Of a stretch of 64,000 nt of DNA, positions 11,840 to 23,500 are shown piece by piece. The notes under the pieces were generated by a model. The model worked only from the letters and a program-made list of their open reading frames with translations. It was not told where the DNA came from and made no database searches. Positions within the stretch are counted from its first letter, which is position 1. Each line of letters begins with the position of its first letter. A program made the translations under genes and the position numbers. The DNA is from Epiperipatus broadwayi (Eukaryota > Onychophora > Udeonychophora > Euonychophora > Peripatidae). The stretch is taken from NCBI GenBank assembly GCA_028023455.1, contig JAQFVV010000013.1:4774001-4838000 (forward strand), given 5' to 3'.

Positions 11840-12562
11840 TTATCCATGAAAATATAAGAATTAACATATATATATATAGTTAATAAACTCTAGCTGTTAA
11901 GTTTAAGTTTTGGCTGTGTACTTCTTTTTAAATAATGTTAATATTGCCTCTTTATAGAAGAATATCTTGGTAAATTATAATTTTCCGAAGTTTATAATAA
12001 AGATTTTCAACTATATTTTTCTAATGATCAGAATTATTATTATTCATGAGCTTATAATTCATATCCATGATGAATCTTTGTTGGTTGTATGGTGGGGTCA
12101 ATAAGTAAATCTGTAATTCATAAGAATTCTTTTAATCAAGTAATCATTTCAAAATAAATGATCCAAAAGAGTTTTTTTAGGCGAAAATTATTTCATTGTC
12201 TAGAGTAATATTGATAGAAACTGGCATTATAAACCTGGCTTTCCTTCTATAGCTTATACTAAGCAATTTATGATGGATAAGCTTCTTTCAAGCTCAAATT
12301 TTCAATAACTGGTATTAACTATTAATTCTTATTCATTTGTGAGGCTGCATGAGTCTCTGCATAATTTTTTAAACTTGTATATTGAACGAGAAGTTTTTTT
12401 GATATTTAATTTCGAATTGGAGAAATTCAAGAATGTGATAAAAAAGTAATTATCTAATTTTAGGAAGTTGAAAGACATTATAATAATTTTTATAAAGATT
12501 TACTACAGTTTAAATCATGAGTATTATTATGTATATAATACTTGAATAGATAAACTTTTAAA

Positions 12563-14100
12563 CGAGTTCTCAAAGTGGTTCGATATTGACCACTTAGGTA
12601 GGGTCAATAGTTTCAATAAAAAAATTTGAGGTCAATGTCAGTAAAAATAGACCTCCTTACTACTGCTGTTTGTTTGTTACATCAAAATATCTATGATTCC
12701 AATAGGTACCTAATTAAGAAGTAAAATAATTAAAAAAAAAAAACTTTTTTGATAAAAACACATTACATACCAAACTTGCGAATGAAAAGGTAAAATGTAC
12801 CATTAAAAGAGTCACAAATAAGAATGCATGAAAATAGATGTAGCACAAACATGTCTGTGCATTGTTTTATCGAACATATCAAAGCAAGTGCGGACATGAA
12901 AAATTGTTGCATAGCTGAACTTTCTCATGGTGGGACAAGACAATATTTGATATTAGCAGAATCTACCAGTCTTGTACAGTCATGCTTTCATAAGCACTAT
13001 AAATTGGTTCGTTTGATGTGATATGTGCTTATTTGTGATTTGAACTTTGAATATATTTTTTTATTGAAGAGCAGTATTATGAAAAAGAAAATCAGAGATT
13101 ACAGTTTATTTATTTGAGTTTGAACAAAAATCTTCTGTTTCAAATAAGTACGTACTTTATTGTTTGTTTGTTTTTTTATCACAGGGGGATGTCAAAATTT
13201 TTTATTAATAAAAGTTTTTATTTCTTAACAATAATAATATGACAACCAAAAAAGAAATGCAGACAGTACAGCTTGGACTATTTGAAGCTAGGATTTGTCC
13301 CGTCATTATCAGTCAAATGTTTACCAATGTGCCTTATATGTGGAAAAGTCTTTAGCAACAATGCTATGAAACCATCAAAGCTAGGAGATTATTTGAACAG
13401 TATTTACTCTGACAAAAAAGAAAAAGATTTGTCATATTTTCAACCACTTAAAGATAAAATTCTGAAGAGAACTGTGATAAATAATGTTTGTTTCAGTATA
13501 GTTTTAAATCTGCTTCAGAACAAACATCGATTGCATATCATTAAACATGGAGATTTGAGAATGCAATTCACTAATTTAAAACTGGACATAAATAAATTGT
13601 TGACAGATCACCAGGTATACCCATCCCATTAAATTCAGTTTTCCAAGCTAATTTATTTGGTATTCTTATTTTTATAATTCTGATTAAAATCTTTCATAAT
13701 TGTAATTTTATTGATATTTAATTCTGTTTGAATATGTTGGATTTTTTCGCTTCATTTTTATATTTAATAAAGTGTTTTCAATATTTGTACTTATTTTGAA
13801 TTTACATATTTAATTCTTAAATGTTAAAAATTAAAAAAACTCATATTTTTTTGCTTTAATTTTCATTAGTGCAGTTTTTGATATTGAATGTTGCTCGAGA
13901 TATGCCATATTTCGTAGTCCTTTTATCTTATTCAATCATTAATTACAAGTAATTAAAATAAAAAATTTGATATCTAGTGAAATATTTAATATCGAATACT
14001 GTACAAATTTATTAATTTGATTAAGTAAAGTAAATGACTACAGGGTTGATGGTTTTAAAAGTTTTTGATTCTGTGGCCATAAAATGTTTGGGAACTCCTG
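12563..14100 (+). mobile_element. hAT-type DNA transposon, internally deleted
   Basis: The left end reads CGAGTTCTCAAAGT and the reverse complement of the right end reads CAGGAGTTCCCAAACAT, short imperfect terminal inverted repeats of the kind seen in hAT elements. The flanks CTTTTAAA (12555-12562) and CTTTAAAG (14101-14108) could be a decayed 8-bp target duplication. The element is about 1.5 kb and contains a coding remnant joining the two ends of a BED-type hAT-related protein. The ends and target duplication are imperfect, so exact limits are tentative. Confidence 0.6.
13237..13632 (+). pseudogene. ZBED5/FAM200-like hAT transposase remnant with internal deletion
   Basis: The reading frame starts within KKKCRQYSLDYLKLGF, the usual N terminus of ZBED5/FAM200-type hAT-derived proteins, followed by CLICGKVFSNNAMKPSKL, the first half of a BED zinc finger. 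The two zinc-binding His expected next are both Tyr (DYLNSIY), so the finger is broken. After about 50 residues the frame runs straight into HGDLRMQFTNLKLDINKLL...HPSH-like sequence, which matches the far C terminus of the same family. The catalytic core is therefore missing, consistent with a non-autonomous deletion derivative. The frame has no ATG at the natural start in this copy. Family assignment is from motif memory, not a search. Confidence 0.7.
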
Positions 14101-14516
14101 CTTTAAAGCATTAGTTATATAAATGCAATAGCTGTTATCAAAATATACAACATTCAGATGTAAAATGAATCTACTTTAAAATCTTTAAGATTTTATATAG
14201 TCATACAGATTAGACAATCATGATAGAAAGATACATTTCTAATCAACTGAGATATTTGTATAACTTTATTTGAATCAGTTTATATTTAAATTTACAAAGT
14301 AGAATTAATTTCTACTCATTCTAACATCATTGCAAATAAAACACCAAATCTCAAATATGTAATGTTAGAATAATACAGTGCAGATTGGAAAAAGTCAATA
14401 TCTAAAGTGCTAACTAGATAAATGCAATTCTCCCTATTATTATAATCTATAACATTCAGATGAAAAATGAAATCAACTGAAAGTGAATTAATTTTTCACC
14501 TATGGGTTGCTACCAA
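14101..14516. other. Spacer, no gene recognised
   Basis: AT-rich with two imperfectly similar passages (near 14100-14170 and 14395-14470, both containing an AACATTCAGATG string), which suggests an old local duplication. Nothing coding was seen. Confidence 0.4.
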
Positions 14517-14757
14517 AATGTCACATGATTACCATTTTCTATGCTTACCCAAGCTGTTATTAGCAGTAGCAAACTCTCCATACAGTAGTCCGACCCATTA
14601 CAAATTTCCTTACTGATGAAAGCCACAAGCTAGAAACTAGTCTGGGGATATTTAATGAGCAGGCATTAGATGGAGATTTTATGCTCAAACCTTCCTGCAT
14701 CCATTGATTATTAAGGCTTGTACTGAGTGGCACTACTATATTATGTTTTAATAAGAT
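14517..14757. repeat. Hammerhead-bearing inverted repeat, block 3
   Basis: A short minus-strand tail/head piece (about 14517-14592) is followed by a plus-strand piece with the hammerhead and the tail (about 14597-14757). This is the same minus-then-plus, diverging order seen in the other blocks. The tail (GTTTTAATA) ends exactly where a LINE reading frame begins. Confidence 0.75.
14597..14656 (+). ncRNA. Hammerhead-like ribozyme, copy E
   Basis: CTGATGA, AAGCCACAAGCTA, GAAAC, TA, GTC, TGGGGA. Stem II is AGC facing GCT, whereas most copies have GGC facing GCC, so a G-C pair has become A-T on both sides. The inner part of stem I is TCCTTA with TGGGGA (two G-T wobbles). The outer stem is weaker than in other copies. 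The catalytic core is intact. Confidence 0.65.
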
Positions 14758-16660
14758 GGCACAGAAGAGAGACTTTCTGGATAGTTGGAGTAATACAAGA
14801 GTAAGGTTAATATTAAAAGGAAAGGACAAGGATCATAAAAAGTTAAGCAATTATAGACCAATAGCGATAACATCAGTGTTATATAAAGTTTTTGCATATA
14901 TGGTGACTGGAAAGGTTGCAAAATGGATAGAAGAAAATAATAGTGGGAGAAATGCAAGGAGCTTTTCGATCTGATAGGCATATAGGAGATAGTTTACTTG
15001 TAGTTACACAACTTATAGATATGAATAGAAATACACATAGATAATTAAAAATGGTTTTTATAGCTATAGAGAAGGCATATAATAAAGTAAATAGAAATAG
15101 ATTATGGGTAAGTTTAATAAATTTGGAAATGGATGGAACTTTAGTGGATCTTATTAAGAGATTGTATAAAAATAATTACTATACATATCAGTTAGGGAAT
15201 TTAGAATCAGTTAAAGTTAAAAATGGAGTAGGATTTAGGCAAGGATGCCTTGTGTTATATATTTTGTTTTTGTTGTATTTGAGAGAAATGGAGAGAGCAA
15301 TAGAAAGAATAGGAAGAGGGCTAGAGATACCATTAATAGGCGGGAAAGGAGTATGTACATTATCAGATTTTTTATTTGTATAACTATTTGGGAATAGTCT
15401 TAAGTAATCAAAGAAGTGGATGAATGGGAGAAAAAATTGATAAATGAAGTAAAGAAAAGAAGGGGATTGATAAAGAAATTAACAGTGTTTTCATATAATA
15501 AATATGATGTAGCTAGAATTGTATGGAAGGGAGTGGCAGTAGCAGGGTTAACATATGGTAATGATGTGTTATGTGTTAGTAAAGAGATGTTAGATTACTT
15601 AGAAAAAGTACAAAGAGAAGTAGGAAGATATGCATTAGATGCAGATGTGTGGACGGCAAAGGAGGCAATTCAAGGAAAAATGGGATGGTCATGTTTTTAT
15701 ATGAGAGATGCATAAAGCAAAATGAAAATGTTCAATAGATTGCAATTTATGGATAATAAGAGAATAGCCAAAATAATATATAATTGGGTTATGAGTAAAG
15801 AATAGGCAACAAGATGGGTGAGAAAGGTAGTATGGTATGCAGAAGGTTTGGATAAAGAATTTGTTAGGATACCTATACAAAAAGTGGAATAATTGTGTTA
15901 GGAGAATTATTAATTGTTATAGTAGCAAGGAATGGGATAGAAGACATGCATTAATAAAAAAAAAAGGATGTTGGAGAGATGGAGAACTAATCTGGAGAAT
16001 AAAGAGTTTAAATATATATAGAAGTAAACAGAATATTGGGTGCAAGTTAATTTATGATAATAACAAAGAAAGTGGTTTACTGTTTAAGGCTAGAACAGGA
16101 TCTTTATCAACAAGCAAATATACACATAAATGGAAAAACGTGGGTGATTTAGTCTGCAAGTTATTTAACAAAGGCACAGAAAATATTAGGCATTTGTCAA
16201 CGAAGGTAAATGCCTACAAGTAGAAAGGGTACAAATAATGAAGTTGCGGAAGATTAATATAATAAAAGTGATTGTACAGAAAGTGGGTTCTTGGTTTTTA
16301 TGCTTTGTTTGGGGAAAGACAAGGAGGGTTTATGGAGGTGACAAAGATTATGTTGTGGAAATGGAATGGAACAGGCTAGAAAAGAATATGGGAAAAACTT
16401 AAGGTGGGGAATGGAAAGGGAAGAGAAGGTGGGTAACAGGATTTTCTGGGCACAATGGCTGAAAGATTCTAATAAAGGAAAAGCCACAGTGCATTGCATC
16501 ACATTACTGCTATGGGTTGGTATTAGAGGGGCATTGCATTTATGTAATATGTGGAGATATTTATCAGTCTTTCAATATTCTATCATTCTACAAGAGAGAG
16601 TGCTTAAATTAATTATTACCATGGGAATGACATTGATAGTAATGAAACCATATTGTCTCA
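14752..16660 (+). pseudogene. Non-LTR retrotransposon (LINE) RT and C-terminal region, broken
   Basis: The frame opens with RDFLDSWSNTRVRLILKGKDKDHKKLSNYRPIAI-type sequence (the NYRPI RT motif) at 14756-14974. It continues as MVFIAIEKAYNKVNR (the decayed FxDxxxAYDxV motif) and GFRQGC in the frame from 15051 to 15383. The YADD position is destroyed near 15350. Later pieces (15416-15715 and 15837-16223) hold WKGVAVAGLTYGNDVLCVS, YLEKVQREVGRYAL and LLFKARTGSLSTSKYTHKW, ending in a Cys/His remnant (CKLFNKGTENIRHL). There are several stops and frame changes, so it is dead. I associate this C-terminal arrangement with LINE proteins of ticks and other invertebrates; the clade is not determined. It differs from the RTE family elsewhere in the window. 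Confidence 0.8.
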
Positions 16661-16668
16661 CAATATAT

Positions 16669-16696
16669 TGTAACGATATATAAATATGTCGTTACA
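16669..16696. repeat. Palindrome TGTAACGA...TCGTTACA
   Basis: A 28-nt near-perfect palindrome (24 of 28 positions symmetric) just after the LINE remnant. It starts with TGTAACG, as do 50315 and 62527, and could be the edge of an LTR-like element or a separate small palindrome. Confidence 0.6.
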
Positions 16697-17111
16697 TTAA
16701 TTTAAAATAAAAACTTAAAAGTTCGCAAATAAAAGTAAAAAACTAAACGCTAAAATTAAAATGTTTATTAAACGTATATACATTCGCACAGATGCCAAAC
16801 TTTAAAAATATTTTTTTTTAAAAAAATAAATAAGTATTTGAACGTACTTTTTTATAAAAAAAAAGTACAAGATTTAAAAATAAAAACAGGTATTAATTAA
16901 TTCTTGTAATCTGTAAATGGAAATGATTGTTTATAAATTGTTTGAAAAGCAAGCTAGCCTTGGGCTCTTGTATAATTAAAATGATCTGATGAAAGATAGA
17001 TAAGAAAATAAAGAGAAATTAGCTTGACCAATGGAAGCACTAAGCCTTGGCTCGGACCCTAACGAAAGTGATGGATTAGTGACGTTTTGTTGATTGAATC
17101 CGTGTGGATGA

Positions 17112-17118
17112 TATAAAA
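17112..17118 (+). promoter_or_regulatory. TATA box-like motif
   Basis: TATAAAA preceded by relatively CpG-rich sequence and followed about 30 nt later by CTGAGAGTTCC. It is either the promoter of the LTR-like sequence above or fortuitous in AT-rich DNA. Confidence 0.3.
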
Positions 17119-17284
17119 AGAGAAATACATTTTTTTCTGAGAGTTCCAGCGTTTTGTGTTTGAGAGATGTGGTAGGACGCACATACCACTCTTTCTATAA
17201 AAAAAAAATGAAAAGACTGTGATACCTTGAACCAGCTATTGCCATCTCCAGAACATTATCTTCCAATGGAGGCATCGTGGGAAT

Positions 17285-20200
17285 TAAAAGCAGAAACCTG
17301 GACTCTTCTACCATAAGCTATATTGACATGAACTCTAAATTTAAAAATAATTAAGAACTTTCGTTCAAGCTTATGAACTTCTGTCTGACTTTTTTAAGTT
17401 TAAAATCAAATTAATAATGTTTAATTTTATATGTTTTCCGATTGATAAAAATCATTTCCATTTTTTTTTTCTTATTGTATAAATTATTTATTGTTTAAAT
17501 TTTAAATGATGAAATTTAGGTTGGGTATAGACGTTGCATAGATTCGTTAGCGGTTGATTATGTTGAAGTTTTCACATTTGATTAGAATATATAGGTCAGC
17601 GATGTTAATGCGGGCATCTTACGATGAATGCCATGGGGCCTTGTGTATTCCCTTTTGCAATTGACGTTATCGATGATTTTGTATTTTGATCGATTGTGTT
17701 TAATTTGGATGTTTTGGACCGTGGAATCTGTGCAGCCGATCTATACTCAACATTTTAAAAACAAATTTATAAAAATAATCTGTGCGAACGTATTTAAATG
17801 TTAAATTTAAGTCGGGCGTGAATGGCTATATAGTTTGGTAAAGTTATATTAAGGGAGGGTAATCTTAGGTTATTTATTTCGTAGTTGAATTGGTTCAATG
17901 GATTGGATATATTTGTGTAATTGTAGATGTAGTATGAGATCTGCTACGGGCAGGATTATAGATATACACCACACACCTTCTGTTTGCCTATGGATGGGTT
18001 TGTAAGACGGCAAAGGACCACAGTCCATTCCTATGGAGTTTTATGTTTAATGTTCTACTCGCCAACAGATGTGACATTCCTGTTGGTGGAGAGACAATGT
18101 CTTCTCTAATTCTACTTGCTGTTCAGATGTACATTCCTGACAGTATAGTATTTTGTGTTGTCGTATTTTCATGCTACATTGAATACATAAATGTATCAGA
18201 TGGATTGGCGCTGGTTTGATTGCGAAATTTGTTGCCTAAGGTTAAATCAGGGAAGAATATTTTCTTTTCAAATGCAGATCTCTGTAGTCTATTCATCCTC
18301 GACTCACTAAATAAATATTAAACTCATGGTTGTAATTTACTTAAATGTAAATCTAAAGATTAATAGAAAAATCTAAAATGTTGAATTTATTCCTCAAAAT
18401 TTAAATGTTATTTTATATGTGCGTAAATAAATATTTTTATGTGTTAATTTCTGGCAGCGGCTTTTATTTATTTATATTTAAGATATGAATTAAGATATAG
18501 ATTTTTATCTCTGCGTCTCCACTGAGCTAGTGACTTGGGCTAACGATCGGAATATTTAAATAAAGTGGAATCTTAACAGCGCGTATCTGCCTACTCTATA
18601 AATTTTTCTAGGTTTAAATGCCTAGATGGCACCCGTAGTGCAGATATGTTAAGTCTCACTTTCATTTCGATCGTTATAATATAAATGGAGAATTATTTAG
18701 TAACATGAATTAAGTTTTAAAGCTATAATCATTTATTTTTATTGCTGACATTTTTGCAGCTGCAAAAGACTTAGCATATTTTTACTCTGTTCATTCATTT
18801 TTATTTATTCAGAATCATTTTCTTTATTTGACATGTTTCTACAAATGTTTTATGGTTTCTTAAAATTTTTCACATTTGAATATTTTAAAACAAGCTTAAT
18901 TTTTACTTCTTTATATTTGTTTACATGTTCATGATTTTATGCAAAGCATTAAATATTTAAGTAGCTATTATTTTGCGTTGAACCTAATGAACTATTTGCT
19001 TGTCTGTAACTTTTATTATATCCAATTCTTAATTTAAATAAAAATTAAGGATTCATTAAATTAAAAACTGCAAGGTGATTTTTTCTGTATTATATCTGTT
19101 TTCGAAGTAAAATGTTTCATAATTATTTACAAGATTTCTTTTTATATTTTCCATTTCAGAATTTTTTATTTGTATCATTAAAGTGATAACTGTTTAAAAT
19201 ATTTGATCCTCCATTTTGAATTACATGGCCTAGTGGCACTTACTGTTGGACGTCTTTTATTTACAAATTTTCAGAATTTATATGAATCTTTTATGATTAT
19301 AGTTATTGTAATTTCAGATTTTAAAAATATTATAACATTGCCATATATATGATGGTGTCTTAATTATACATGGAGTCAGTCATTACAAAATTTTGTATAT
19401 TTAGTATCTGAACAACTAAGTCACCTTTTAAGTAAATCACATTGATATAGTTAATTACAAAATACTCTAAATAAATACTATCTTTATATATAGATATTTA
19501 GAATCTGACATTGATTTATAAAGGAAAAATGCTTTTTTTTTTGACATTTGTTCATATTGTAGTATAGAAATAAAATAAATTTTAGGTGGTTCTCTTGTAT
19601 TAATTATTGTGTGACATATTTATTGCATTTGGGCAATTGCTAAAACTCATCTGTGGTTTGGCATTTTTATTAGGAGTAATGAAAGCTATAAACTCCCTAA
19701 GTTCTTTTTAATTGCAAAATTTTATATGTATATGCTCCTTTATATTTATGGCAACTACATTACAATTTTACACGTCACTTGCCACATTTTTCTATCCTAA
19801 TTTCAAGATTTCATTGCCAAATTGCAAAATATCTTGCTGTGATATTTGTCATCCGAATATATATTTTGAATATATTGAACTAGAAAGATGCACTGAGTTA
19901 CATTTGATGAAAACTTTTATGGCATCAATTTGGATTAAATGTATTTTTAATAGTCATAATCAAACTTCTTGATAGTCTATTAGTTTCAAAACAAGTTTAA
20001 ATAAAATTATATTTTTTTGATCTGTTTTCCAAAGCCATTAAATTTAGTGCAAGATGTATTTATTTGTATATTAACAAGATTTCATGCATGTGGTCTTGGA
20101 AAATTTTTATTTAACTCAAGCTTTTATTCAGCAAGCCATTCTATTAATGATTGGTAAATGAGTATCTCTTTTAGCTAAAGTGTAAAAAAAGATGTGAAAA

Positions 20201-20406
20201 AACAAAACCTCATATAAAATTCTTTTTCACAGTAGTTTCTGGAGACATCTTTATCTACATTGGGCTACTTAAGATTGTTTTTTTTTATCAATATCTATAT
20301 ATATATATATATAAACTATAAATGAAAATACTTTAATTATGTCCATACAGTTCATGTATATGTTTGTTTGTTTTTTTTCCATTCTAATATAATAATTTGT
20401 TTTTAG
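17285..20406. other. Upstream of ATG4; no first exon identified
   Basis: Between about 17520 and 18300 the sequence is less AT-rich and has more CpG than its surroundings. Two adjacent related hairpins (18062-18086 and 18119-18143, CCAACAG...CTGTTGG and CTGTTCAG...CTGACAG) and one longer hairpin (18541-18677) lie here. The short first coding exon of ATG4, which should end one base into a codon, may be in this interval or further upstream, but I could not pick it out. Confidence 0.5.
18541..18677. repeat. Hairpin element with nested stem
   Basis: The left arm (18541-18592, TAACGATCGGAAT...GTATCTGCC) and right arm (18636-18677, GTGCAGATATGTTAAG...CGATCGTTA) are imperfect inverted repeats. In the middle is a second stem, CTAGG...CCTAG. 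The same arm-plus-inner-stem layout occurs at 11735-11839. Confidence 0.55.
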
Positions 20407-20502
20407 TTTGTGCGACTTATGAAAATGTAGTTGATCTTGAAGAGTTTCCCTGCACATTAGATCCTGTGTGGATTCTTGGAAAACAGTACAGTACCTTGCA
20501 TG
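20407..20502 (+). CDS. ATG4: ATG4 exon (N-terminal, VWILGKQYS)
   Basis: After the acceptor TTTTAG the frame gives CATYENVVDLEEFPCTLD then PVWILGKQYSTLH, aligned with the N-terminal region of human ATG4B up to VWILGRKYS. It begins with two bases of a split codon and ends with one base (G) of the next. The donor is GTTGGT, weaker than the others. The missing upstream exon should be very short, as in vertebrate genes. Confidence 0.92.
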
Positions 20503-23500
20503 GTTGGTAGATTTAATATATTAAAATATTATTTTAATACTATGTAAAATATTAATGCATATTTTAATTATCTTTTCTCATCACTAAAATGGCAATTTAT
20601 TTAAAATTAAGAATATATTGATTTGCCTTCTGAATTGAAAAGTTATTATTTTAAATGTCAATCTTTGAATACTTCAGACATATGTATTAATGAGTTGATA
20701 TTTTTAAAAATATTTTTGGAATTATTGTAACTATACACAAATAATCATTTACTCCAATTTTTAGTTAATATTATCATTTTTTTTTCATTATTATTCTCAT
20801 ATAAGGCTTGTTTGAGTTACAATCCTATAAATTATCCGAAGCGGATTTAATGGAAAACATATATGCCTCTACACACACACTAATCTGCCAACAAAGTACT
20901 TTTACAATAAATTATACATATGTAAGTTCATCAAAATTCATATAAGTACTGCAATAGTCGTATAATTTCTGTGTAAGGAAACATTTTTATTTGTTGACAA
21001 ACAATATGAACATTTAATTATTTTAATTTTATTCTAAAAATAATTTGTAAAACATTTTGCTGTGCCAACAGTAATGAATGCAGTACTTCAAATAATTGTG
21101 TACAATATTTTTCAATAAGCATTAAAATATAATGTTTTTTTTATTTGCCAGAAGATGTAGCCATTTTACTATTTATTCCATAAATATTGCTTAAACAATT
21201 TACACGGTTATATAGTACTCTGCATAGTTTAGGGCCATGCTAATGGGATGGGTTTTGATCTCAAGGTTTTTGGATCGCAGCTCCTATTTTGTCACTTCAG
21301 GTTCTCAAATTTTTTATGAATTCATGAATAATAAATCTATCTGATTATTTTACTGCTATGTAATATATTTTAATTTTTAAAAGAATATTTACTAATTGGT
21401 TATTTTTTTTTATAAACAATTTATCAAAAAAAGTTGGTTATTCCTGATTAAAAAAAATTCATAATTTTAAGTAAAACATATTTTATATGCTTTGTATAAA
21501 ATAAATCCAACCTATTTGATTTATGGTTTGTATTAAAAATTAATGAAATCCATTATGCTGTTTGTATTATGTAGTGGTTTGCATTACTGCTGAAGTATTG
21601 TATTGTCTTAGTTTATAATTATGAAATTGGCTTTTATATATATCTATTAATAGTTTGAATGAGAATATTTAAATGCCCTTTAATAACTCTTTGTTTAACT
21701 AAAAGTACCATTGAGAATGTAATCGAAATACATATACATTTCATGCTATTAGAAAGAATAATATGTAATATTTTCATACTTGTCAGTGAGTCTTAGTCAT
21801 ATAATCAAATGTTCAGCATCACTTGTGGAATTAAATACATAAATAAGATGTAATATGTTGGACTATTTCCATCATTTATGAGTGAATGTTGAATGTATAG
21901 AAAATTTTAAACTTTATTTAAACTTTTCAAATACAAACAACTTGTTAGTAATAAGACACAAATAAACAATACAGGTTAGTAAAATCCAACATATTACATC
22001 TTATAATATACCATCATTACAAACCTTCAGACAAATACTAAGTACTCGGTATGGACCCGGTGCTATGTTGAAATTTAGACATTATGAAAAATTATGTCTA
22101 AAAATTTAATGGTGTAATTACTAACCTGTATTATCTATTTGTGTGTTATTACTAACAAGTTGTTTGTATTTGAAAAGTTTAAAATTTTCTATACATTCAA
22201 CATTCACTCATAAATGATGGAAATAGTCCAACATATTACATCTTATAATATACCATCATTACAAACCTTCAGACAAATGCTAAATACATAAATGTGCCTA
22301 TATACACATCATCATCATCATTTTCAACCATTATTAATCCGCTGTAGGATGAAGGTCTCTATAAATTCAATGCAACTTCTCCAATCTCTAATCTCTCTTC
22401 TCCACTCCACTCCATCACACTTCGTTATTTCATCCATTCATTTCACATGTGGTCTCTTTCTAGATCTTTTAAATCTCTTGGAATCCAGTTTAAGATTTCA
22501 ACTTTTCATCTATTATCATCTCTTTTAGAATTATGTCCAGCCCAACTCCATTTCAGTCTTTTAATTCTTCCAACAATGTCAGTAATACCACTTTGTTCTC
22601 TTACCCCTGTATTTCATTTTTGATCTCTTCTTGTTACTCCTAACATGCAGCTCTTCATACTTCTTTGAGTGGTCTGAAGTCTCTGTATTGCTCTTCTATT
22701 AAGTGTTCAAGTCTCACATCTATAAATAAGAACTGGTAAAACACATTTATTAAAAACCTTCCTTTTCAAACACATAGGTATATTTCCTTTTAATATTAAG
22801 TTATTTCCACCAAAAGCATTCCAACCAAGTTTAATTCTGTGACTAATTTTATCCATTACATTTCCATCTGCAGTAATAAATATACACACATTTATATACA
22901 AATATATACAATCATTTATGATTTATATTTGAAGAAAAATTCTGAATTATTGAAAAGAATGATGAGTGCTTTATGAAATACTATGGAAATATAATAGAAA
23001 AACAATTCATAAAAGGGAATAGTTTTCAATATAAAAAAAAAGATTATAAAAGAAGAAGAAAAAATCTTAAGATAAACATTGAAACTTGACTTAAAAAACA
23101 TTTAAGGCAGTTATTAGGATGCAAAATTTTGTAAAGTATTTTTTATTTTAAAAACAATAATGAAATCATATTTTTATTTTTAAAAAAAATAACATGTATT
23201 ATTTTGCTATTAAAACAAACATTATGAACATAAATATTATTTTTGTTGCCAACATTTGAACTATTGGTTTTATGGTCTTTTTCAAGCATATAAATAGCAT
23301 AAAATATATTAGTACAAAGATATTACTATAATCTGAACATACAGGTGTTAGTGATATCTTTGAAAGAATTAAAAGACTGAAGTGGAATTGGACTGAACAT
23401 ATTGCTAGAAGAGATGATAATAGATGGATAGTTGAAATCTTAAACTGGATTCCAAGAGATTGTAAAAGATCTAGAAAGAGACAATGTGTGGGATGAACAG

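Larger units (their letters stand above)
16669..17284 (+). mobile_element. Possible LTR with TATA box and primer-binding-like site
   Basis: TG at 16669 and CA at 17264-17265 could bound an LTR of about 597 bp. One base later comes TGGAGGCATCGTGGGAAT (17267-17284), which starts with TGG and resembles a tRNA primer-binding site. A TATAAAA box is at 17112-17118 with a CpG-bearing stretch around it. No second LTR and no gag-pol frame was found downstream. It could instead be a promoter of something else, including ATG4 itself, which begins about 3.3 kb further on. Confidence 0.3.
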
